Shown in pieces: positions 56,501 through 64,000 of a stretch of 64,000 nucleotides of DNA (positions are counted from its first letter, which is position 1; each line of letters opens with the position of its first letter). The stretch comes from Cristatella mucedo (lineage: Eukaryota; Bryozoa; Phylactolaemata; Cristatellidae): positions 1-64,000 of the forward strand of contig WPIO01000281.1 of the NCBI GenBank assembly GCA_009760855.2. The letters run 5' to 3'. A model generated the notes under the pieces. It searched no databases. It saw only the letters and a program-made list of their open reading frames with translations, and was not told where the DNA came from. The translations under genes were made by a program, and so were the position numbers.

Positions 56501-57929
56501 ATAATATATGCACTAGATATGGTACGATATAGACTATCTATCTTCAGGTGTGAGTGTTATTCATTCTGGTTTGTTCGTGTAGGGCCGATACACTTGCATG
56601 TAGTATAGACGCTATGAATGTAGCCCATGGGGACTCGAGCATGAGCTCTGTGACTTGAAGGGACGGAAGGCTGAGTGACTACCATAGCCTGGTACTCAAT
56701 TTGCCATAGCCTGGTACTCAATTTGCTAATCCACTGATTCTCTTGCATCAGCTGATCCGTCTGAACGAATAGGTGCTTGGCCCTGCCCTTGAAGTACAGG
56801 CTCCGTTGAGTCTTTTGGTTTACCTTGGACTTTAAGAAGCCTCAAATCTTTTAATGATGTTCAAATTAGCTTAATATACTCCTCGGATTTCTGGGCCGAA
56901 AGCGTATTACAACATTAGCAAGGGTGAAAAATCGTTTTAAGCAGCACTCCAAAAATTGTTTGTTTTTTACTGCATTTTCTTTGTATGTGCAACTTTTCTT
57001 TTGAATTTACATGAACTATTTTCCACTTCTGGCTACGAAATCTTTAGTTATACGTGTGTTATTATGATGTGAGCTGATAATATTCTTCTCTTGCATAGAT
57101 AAACTGATATGACACTTAACCCTCTGCCAAGTGACTGTGTGGATATTTGTATTATGGTTGTTCTCGGGTGACACACGTTAAACAATACTGGCGAAAATAT
57201 CACGCAATATCAATGCTACGTTTTCTTTGTGAGACTTTCAATCCTTTAGAAGTTGTATTGGTCATGCTATATTTTAATTTTTGATGGCATATACATTTCA
57301 ATGATATACAGAATTATTTAATATAAAACATGTTTTATGACTTAGGACTTTCAATGATATCAATAATAATTTCTTATATTAAAAGTATAAAATAAATTTA
57401 GTGCAAATATTGACAATAACTCAGTGATATTGTTTTATTAAAGTTCTGAGTTAAGGCGAAAATGAGAGAATGGCAAAGCATTTGACAAGTGGGATTCTTA
57501 AGCATAAATCTGCGACATGACAACTTTAACACGGGTCAACATAAAATACAGCACCAATCTCATTTTCTCTAAAAAATGCTTCCTTCAAACCATCATCTCA
57601 GCAAATAAGATAATTCCCATCAAAAAGTTAAATGCAACTCAGAGCAGGATCATCATCCTGTAATGGTTTCCGACTCATCTCTATATAGAGTTTGATACTT
57701 CCATTCAAGAAAGCTTAAATAAGTTGTTGTGGCAGAACTTGAATGTGTCTTCAGGTCAAAGTACAGACTTGCTCTTGAAACGATTTCACGGAGCTTTAAA
57801 TAAATGGTACGATTCTTTTCATGAGTGTAAAACGAAATTTTTGGACGTTCATTGATATTTTCAAGATCTACAAGAAACTGACCTCGTTAATTCTAATGTC
57901 ATACGTTCAACAACTTAGACCTAACAATA
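56501..57929. other. Unassigned AT-rich stretch
   Basis: A 23-bp direct repeat (AGCCTGGTACTCAATTTGC) lies at 56688-56725. Nothing else recognisable. Confidence 0.4.
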
Positions 57930-59045
57930 ACAATAATAATATTATTGTACTTGATACAGCGCCCTCAGAGAACCTAATCTCTTTCTACGCACTTTAAATT
58001 TGTTGCAGAGGGAAATCCAATTGAATTGTAAGTAAAATCATGCTTGAAAAACAAACAAAGTGAATAACATGGCTAGAGGTCACATGCACAGGGTCAGCAT
58101 GCAAATGTGGTTAGTGGCAGCATGCACAGTATCAGCACGCATAAGCACGTGAAGGACAACTCACATGGACCCACTAAATGCTGTCCTAAATAGAAGTGTT
58201 TTTAAGTTCCTTTACAACGTGGTAGGGTCAGGGGATGTTCTGACGCAGGTCGGGAGGCAGTTCTAGGCTTTGGGAGCATATGAACTAAATGCACGGTCTC
58301 CAAAGTATTTAAGGTTTGTACGAGGTATTTCTAGACTGTCGGATTCCGAAAAGCGGGTGGTACGATGCTTGGCCTGATGAGGGAGTATGTCGGAGAGATA
58401 GGCTGGAGCCATAGAATGAAGGGACCTAAAAGTGAGCGACAAAACCTTGAAGTCAATCCGTTGCTTGACTGGTAGCCTATGCAGGTCGGTGAGAAGTGGA
58501 GTAATGTGGCAACTGCGACGCTCACGACAGACAAGCCAAGCTGCAGAGTTTTGCACCAGCTGCATTGGCCTGATCGCACATGCTGGTAGGCCAGCAAGCA
58601 GTGAATTGCAGAAGTCGAGACGAGATGCCACGAATGCATGGACCAACTTAGACGTGGTATTCTTATCTAAACAAGCGCGAATTTTAGCAATGTTATGAAG
58701 TTGAAAATATGCGGATTTGACCGTGGAGCTCATATGGTCGTCTAACGAGAGGTCACTTTGGAATATGACACCTAGATTTCGAGCTGATTCGACAGGAGAT
58801 ATGCTGGCAGAGCCAATTTTGAGAGTCAGCCTTTCCAATCTCTGAATCACACTGGGTTTGCCCATAACTAGTAAGTTAGTTTTATCATCGTTTAGTTTTA
58901 GAAAATTTGCTGCCATCAATGTGAGGATGTCATCAATGCATGCAGCAAGTGAGTTGAGAGAATTTGAGGTGGTCGAAGGCTGAGAGGGATCAAAGCCAAG
59001 GTAAAATTGAGTGTCATCCGCATAAAAGTGAGGGCCGAAACCTCA
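57930..59045 (-). mobile_element. LINE family A with open RT C-terminal half
   Basis: This is the best-preserved coding piece of family A. On the minus strand, from 59040 to the end at 58263, the frame is open through the catalytic HFYADDTQFYLGFDPSQ (YADD at 59013-59024), NFLKLNDDKTNLLVMGKP, SARNLGVIFQSDLSLDDHM, VASRLDFCNSLLAGLPACAI and LPVKQRIDFKVLSLTFRSL, ending at SYAPKA. The 3' UTR and reversed TTA tail start at 57930. A stop at about 59045 ends similarity, so the N-terminal half of RT is gone. Being open over 250 codons, it is probably the youngest family A copy here. Confidence 0.92.
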
Positions 59046-59434
59046 ACAATTCATAATGAAAGCAATTAAATCCCACAGCTCGTAATTAAATGTGTGCCCA
59101 TGCTGCAAGAGAGGATGTGAGAAAACGAAAGAAACCCGACTGTGCAATGCCTCTTTTCCCCAGAGAAACACGGTGGTTGCAAATCATGTGTGATACACAG
59201 TGCATGCCGTGCTTGTAGAATGTCGCCAAGTAAATTTTCGAGCATGTTAATTGGTAGCTTGTAGGCGTCATTCAATAAGGGCTTGAAGATATCCGTAAAA
59301 TGGAAACCCCTCGCAAGGAAACAGTTATTATGATACACTGAGCATACATTTTCCAAGTTGCATGCCACATTTAATAGATCCCTAAGTGATATGCAAGTTT
59401 CAGGTATGTAACGGAAAAGTACGAGCCTAGTGGT
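59046..59434. other. Unassigned stretch
   Basis: A 100-codon minus frame at 59066-59368 has no recognisable domain. Confidence 0.3.
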
Positions 59435-59850
59435 GCACTCTTATTATATAATGTGGAATATTATTCTATAATATTAACTACATTACACTTGATAAAGCAC
59501 CCTCAGTAGACTCAATCTCTATCTAGGCGCTTTACATTTGCTGAGAAGGAAACACAATCGAACGGTGAGTGGTATTATGCTTGATAAACAGAATGAATAA
59601 CATGGTTGCGGGTGACACGCACTAGGTCAATATGCATAAGCACATGAAGGACGATACACAGGGACCCATTAATGCTGTTCCAAATAGGTACGTTAAGTTC
59701 TTTTTAAATGTGGTCATGTCAGGGGATTTTGTGATGGAAGTCTGGTGTGAGTTCCAGGTTTTGGGAGCACAAAAACTAAATGCACGGACTCAAAAGGATT
59801 TAAAGTGTGTTCGAGGTATTGATAAACTGTTGGATTCACAAAAGCGAACA
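59435..59850 (-). mobile_element. LINE family A, short 3' copy
   Basis: Reversed tail (GATAAAGCACCCTCAGTAGA, CTCAATCTCTATCTAGGCGC), a shortened 3' UTR, then the reversed coding end to GATTCACAAAAGCGAAC. Confidence 0.88.
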
Positions 59851-60611
59851 AAGCTTCTATTGGCACCGTAAATTTCATGTCGAGCTGCTTTCTTTAGTGC
59901 GTGAGTGCCTGATTTGCTACGTGGATGATTCGTTTATCATTAATTATAAATAATCAATTGGATCTGGCTTGCTACTATTCGTCAAGCAATACACTCCCGT
60001 TCATTTGTTGCACTCACTATATCTTCTAAGCTTGGTGGCCAGTACTAGTAATACTCAGTGTCAGCATTTCATATTGGTCTTTATGTCAAGTCATCAGTCG
60101 CACAGTCGGTTTTCCACTCATTGTTATATTCATACGATGTTGCATGCTTGCGGCTTCCTACATTTAAAAATAACGGCAATTGAAATTAACTCCTCTTACA
60201 AAGCAATGACTCGATTGAAAAGGTCTGCTGCCTCATTTATGCAACATCAGAAGGGCTTTTTGCGTCAATCGCTCACTTGCAACATGTAATACAGAATTGC
60301 CTGCTGCATCAGTCAAATGTAGCCTACCAACTGGGTCGAGAAGGGCGAGCACATCACTCCTGGACCCGGCGACAAAGATTAGCAAAAAGACCCGTAAGAA
60401 GCGTAGCATACACGTAGCACCTTTCACTTGAAAATAGGCCTTGGTTTTTATTTAGAATTTTGGCTGTCACGCACACACAGAACGACTGAAGTATATTTAC
60501 ATCATGAGCATAGATTAATTATTTATAACACTTAATAATCGTCAGGTTAATAACAAACTTTATCGTTGCTCTATCATCACATACTTACGAACGTAAAAAA
60601 CTCATTAAAAA
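59851..60611. other. Unassigned stretch; SINE-like words near 60270-60330
   Basis: No supported gene. On the minus strand GGCAATTCTGTATTACATGT and TGCAAGTGAGCGATTG resemble the SINE body. Confidence 0.35.
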
Positions 60612-60790
60612 TGTTATGTATCTCCGTCTGTAACTCCACAAAGTCATAAAGACCACGTGGGTGTTACGCAGGAGACTTTTGTATAGCGCACTCACAGCCT
60701 AAGCGGCTTTCGGTACGCATTCGGTAGCCAACAGACTTCGTCTCACGCAACAAACAGAAAGTGGGAAGCCTAGCAGAGTCAGGAGAGAAG
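60612..60790 (-). mobile_element. LINE family B, short 3' fragment
   Basis: ATGTTATGTATCTCCGTCTG, TAACTCCACAAAGTCATAAA, GTGTTACGCAGGAGAC, then GGCTTTCGGTACGCATTCGG and TAGCCAACAGACTTCGTCTC. Very close to 62280-62450, so fairly young. Confidence 0.9.
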
Positions 60791-61149
60791 TAAATAGCTA
60801 TACATTGCTCCTCTAATGCCAACAAAAATCAGCTTAAGACTTTCATGCATTTTCACGTTGACTAGGATCAAGCTAATGATCAGAACTGAAGCTCTTTCTC
60901 AACCTTCAGCCATATTTGCATGACAGCACTTCGAAGATTTTCATCTCTTTTTAATTGGTATGTTTCGCATGCATTGAATTTCATCTGAGTGTGAACTGGG
61001 TGGCTTTTTCTGATCTAAACTTGTTCTTGCCGATGTCGATTCATGCATTGACTTGTCAGCAAATTAGCTCAATAACTTTCAGTATGACAATGTCGTCATT
61101 ACGTAGCCAGATCGACATGTATTAATTACTGATATTAGATTAAAAAATC
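60791..61149. other. Unassigned stretch
   Basis: No match to the leader exon region of DED copy 1 was found. Confidence 0.35.
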
Positions 61150-61448
61150 AAACCGACAGCTAGCAAGCCCGAAATGATCATATCCCACAGGAATTATATC
61201 AAGGGAAAAAAATTTGTCCGAGTCTCCAGATGCATGCTAAACAAATGGTGCTGAGTGATGACGAATGTCAGGCAAATCAGTGTTAAGCAAACGGTTGCAG
61301 CCAGTCTAATAGGCCGAAGCCGATTGAGGTTCACGTGTCGGCTGTCTCTCTCTCTCGCTCAAGCTGGGTGCCGAGTCTCACCTCAGCCTCCGCACGATTA
61401 GTTCTTAGCTCTTTCTTCATTCTTCTTTTCATTTGCTCATTATTACAG
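61150..61448 (+). repeat. Upstream flank duplicated with the DED exon (copy 3)
   Basis: Partner of 11645-11944, same orientation, about 49.5 kb away. It ends in a polypyrimidine stretch and TATTACAG. Confidence 0.85.
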
Positions 61449-61844
61449 CTTCTTACGTCAGGGTCAGCCGTGACCTGACATTGGGTGACGTCAGCCACAT
61501 CAAGTTCCTCCTGGCTGATGCTCTCCATGTCGACCAGTTAGTACGAGCCGAAAGTGCCGTAGACTTGTTCTCGAACATGCGCGACACGAGCCTGCTCACT
61601 TTGGACTTCCTTGCACTGCTGCTGTCGCTGCTTGGTCGCCACGACCTGCAGGAGGAGCATATACCCGGAAGTGCCGTGGCCACGACGTGGCCCCTGCAGC
61701 AGCCTTCACCGCCAATCAGCAGCAGGCTACTTCAGCTGTACCTCAAGCTGGAGAAGCAGAATCTGCTGCGAAAATTTCCGTTCGGCAAGCAAGCCAACCG
61801 GCAAATGGCGGCCGACTGGGTTCGTAAGCACATAGACGTGACAG
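61449..61844 (+). CDS. Death effector domain exon, copy 3 (intact)
   Basis: 396 bases, open throughout, bounded by TATTACAG and ACAG-GTAGCT, with phase 1 on both sides. Residues 1-70 read as a DED. Helix 1-2 is SRDLTLGDVSHIKFLLADAL, helix 3 is LVRAESAVDLFSNMR, and helices 5-6 are LDFLALLLSLLGRHDLQEE, with the RxDL motif that DEDs keep at the helix 5-6 boundary. A Pro/Gln-rich linker and a basic helix (KLEKQNLLRKFPFGKQANRQ, then WVRKHIDV) follow. DED proteins assemble FADD/caspase-8-type death complexes by homotypic contacts. The exon could be spliced into a larger transcript; no leader or following exon was identified. The two copies at 12-13.5 kb are broken versions. Confidence 0.8.
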
Positions 61845-62149
61845 GTAGCTGGCACGAGCGAACGAACGAATGCCGCCATGGCTCGCTCTCGCCCGTGGCA
61901 CTCTCAGCAGGCATCGCTCGAGCGATGCCGCTCGCTATGGCTCACTCGAGCGATGCCGAGCTGCAGTGCACCATGCCGCGCACACTTACGCACGTAGCTT
62001 ACGCTCCTTGCCACTCATCTTGCGCTTCGTGCGGCTGCCCCTCCGGCAGACGCCCCCCATTTGCAGCGAGCTGCTGTCTGATCAGCCCGAAGTCCGCGAC
62101 AGCACCGATTCCTCTCCTGTCGCTCTCTACTCTTGTTTCCTGCGTCCCG
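61845..62149 (+). other. Intron-like flank of DED copy 3
   Basis: GCACGAGCGAACGAACGAAT-GCCGCCATGG aligns with the equivalent flank of copies 1 and 2, as does CTCTCTACTCTTGTTTC near 62125. The DED reading frame continues open through it, probably by chance. Confidence 0.5.
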
Positions 62150-62272
62150 AAGTGCTACTTCCATGCTGGTCACTACCTCAACTGGTCTCCTGACTCTGCT
62201 GTGCTTCCTACTTTCTCTTCGTTTCGTGAGATGATGTCTGTAGGCTATCGAATGAGTACCAAAAGCCGCCTA
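62150..62272 (+). mobile_element. LINE family B internal fragment, plus orientation
   Basis: CTACTTCCATGCTGGTCACT, ACCTCAACTGGTCTCCTGAC, TTTCGTGAGATGATGTCTGT, AGCCGCCTAATG. It is the reverse complement of about 62370-62475, lacks the last ~90 bp of the family, and joins tail-to-tail with the minus element that starts at 62273. Confidence 0.85.
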
Positions 62273-64000
62273 ATGTAATGTAATGTATCTCCGTCTGTAA
62301 TTCCACAAAGTCATAAAGACCATGTGGGTGGTACGCAGGAGAGTTGTGAATAGCTCACTCACAGCCTAAGCGGCTTTCGGAACGCATTCGGTAGCCAACA
62401 GACTTCGTCTCATGCAACAAAGAGAAAGTGGGAAGCATTGCTGAGCCAGGAGAGCAGTTGAGGTAGGGAGTAGAATAGAAGTAGTAGCTCAGGACTGCTG
62501 AAAAGAATGTGCCATAGTCGGCAGTAGGAGAGTAGTTATCGTTGCGTAATAATAGCGAAAGCTAGTTCCACAGTCTAGGACCTGCAGAGCTAAAGCTTCT
62601 GCCGCCAACTGTCTTCAAGCTTAGGAATGGGACAGCTAATTTATTGTCCACACAGGACCTGAGGGCGCGAACAGGCTGAAACTGATGCAGCAGCTCAGCT
62701 AGGTATGAAGGAGCCAAGCCATGGTGGGCCTTGTGGATCAGTGTGAGAACTTTGCTCTGTATTCTTCGCTCAACCGGAAACTATCCTAGCTCCTTCAGCA
62801 AAGGAGACACGTGCTCAAACCGCTGGGTCTTAAAGACAATGGCAGCCATATTCATTCTCAGCTGTAGTGGTGTAATAGCTTTCTTTGGAAGCCCAGCCAA
62901 AAGGGAAGTACAATAATCAAGCCGAGACAAAACTAGAGAGCTAGTTATTTTTTTACAAGCCACTGTGGGAGAAAGCTCCTAATCTTGGACAGGGATCGGA
63001 TGTGATGGCTACCAGTAGAGGCAGTCTTCTGAATGAAGCTTTTAAAATTGACGCAGCTTTCGAACACGACACCTACATTTCAAGCAAGTGGCGATGGCCG
63101 CACAATAGCATCACCTATTAGAACGGCAAAGCCTTCTAATCCAGCCACACGCTTAGGTTGTCCTATGAGCAGCAGTTCGGTATCATCATCATTTAATTTC
63201 AGAAAGTTTTCGGACATCCAGAATCGAATATCAGCAAGGCAAGCATTCTTTTTCTCAGTTGACGCAGCCGATTCGAATGACAAATACAACTGAGTATCGT
63301 CAGCATAGAAGTGATATCCCATACCATGGGCCTTAATCCCTTTTCCCAGAGGTTGTGTATAAATAGAGAACAGCAAGGGATCAAGTACAGACCCTTGATG
63401 GACTCCACAGGTGACCCTTCTCGTGTCTGAGACCTGACCCCCACACGAAACGGATTGAACACGATCAGACAAGTAGGATTTAAACCACGCCAGTGGTTCG
63501 TCTTCCAGACCGATCGTCGTTCTCAATCATTTAACCAGAACTTTGTGATCAATAGTTTTGAAGGCAGCAGACAGATCTAGCAGAGCTTGGGCAGTGACAT
63601 TCCCGTCGTAGTTCGTACGTAGAATGTCATTGCTAACACGGCGGAGAGCAGTTTCACTAGAGTGCTGCCTCTTGAACCCTGATTGAAATGTTTCTGACAT
63701 TCCATTATTTTCAATATGTTCAACCAGCTGCTTCGCAACAATTTTTTCAAGAATCTTTGATGAGAACGGAACAAGGGAAGTTGGGCGATAGTTTGCTAGA
63801 ATCTCTGTGTTTAATCTAGGCTTTTCAAGAATAGGTCTAAAGATTGCTGATTTGATGGACTAAGGAACGACCCCTCTTCCCAAAGAAGCAATTAAAATCT
63901 TGGTTATGGCAGGGCTAAGTTGGTCTGCTAGTGAAGACCACAGAGATGAAGGTATGGGGCCTTCAGGAGACGAGCTCTTTTTGCTTGACCTTATTAAGGC
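62273..64000 (-). mobile_element. LINE family B with near-intact reverse transcriptase (runs off window)
   Basis: The 3' end is TAATG repeats at 62273-62287. Going upstream on the minus strand: the C-terminal region with stops, then a clean RT. NFLKLNDDDTELLLIGQPKR and YHFYADDTQLYLSFES (YADD at 63297-63308) are followed upstream by VTCGVHQGSVLDPLLFSIY, WFKSYLSDRVQSV, AQALLDLSAAFKTIDHK (motif A), SETFQSGFKRQHSSETALRR, and NYRPTSLVPFSSKILEKIVA. These are RT motifs 1-5 of L2/CR1-clade non-LTR elements, in order. Stops are visible at 63527-63529 and near 63859. The endonuclease would lie beyond the window. It is the best reference copy of family B. Confidence 0.92.

Noticed and set aside
60233-60427. 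Minus frame resembling an ankyrin repeat (DAAGNSVLHVASE after LALLDPVGRLHLT)
   Set aside because: The DNA coding the resemblance (GGCAATTCTGTATTACATGT, then TGCAAGTGAGCGATTG) matches the SINE body at 52290-52445 better than an ankyrin gene. Only one repeat is seen.
62731-62963. Short frames on both strands within 62.7-63.0 kb
   Set aside because: They are pieces of the LINE B C-terminal region and its antisense.

Overview
This is a stretch of animal (metazoan) nuclear DNA. It has almost no long open frames. Its coding signal is in short blocks bounded by intron-type AG and GT dinucleotides, and it is filled with non-LTR retrotransposon debris, a tRNA-derived SINE, microsatellites and a pogo/Tigger DNA transposon remnant. 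I see no operons, ribosome-binding sites, CRISPR arrays or rRNA. The host domains I recognise are a death effector domain (DED), a TKL/IRAK-like protein kinase, and a caspase-like C14 peptidase with a metacaspase-type Asp-Cys-Cys-His motif. Together these suggest an early-branching or marine invertebrate such as a sponge. That assignment is inference; no marker gene fixes the taxon.

Layout. 0-11 kb: degenerate LINE pieces, a SINE, a twin-primed LINE insertion (3.8-4.3 kb), and a pair of ~200-bp direct repeats (6.5 and 8.1 kb) around a GC-rich block. 11.5-14.1 kb: a leader exon with ATG followed by two tandem DED exon copies (~1.1 kb period), both frameshifted. 14.6-15.7 kb: a LINE with a nested SINE. 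16.7-27.9 kb: scattered exon-like pieces of a TKL kinase (glycine loop, a possible beta-3 strand, catalytic loop to subdomain IX), interrupted by many LINE copies including the longest one (24.4-26.9 kb). 28-35.3 kb: several unassigned exon-like frames, two with good splice signals. 38.2-39.6 kb: helical region plus caspase-like domain, frameshifted. 40-50 kb: LINE fragments, a two-copy dispersed repeat and a SINE. 50.8-51.9 kb: Tigger transposase with a probable 3' terminal repeat. 52.4-56 kb: AT-rich, featureless. 56-60 kb: three minus-strand copies of one LINE. 61.1-61.8 kb: a third DED copy whose exon is open and has intact splice sites. 62.3-64 kb: minus-strand LINE with a nearly intact reverse transcriptase running off the window.

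Two LINE families dominate. Family A (L2/CR1-like) ends in a conserved tail with (TTA)n. Family B (same broad clade) ends in TACAT/TAATG repeats.

How the genes could work together: DED proteins, IRAK/RIPK-like kinases and caspase-family proteases are the standard parts of death-fold apoptotic and innate-immune signalling, and here all three lie on the plus strand within ~50 kb. This could be a birth-and-death cluster of immune or cell-death genes. Most copies are broken by indels rather than by many stop codons, so either they are young pseudogenes or the assembly carries uncorrected indel errors.
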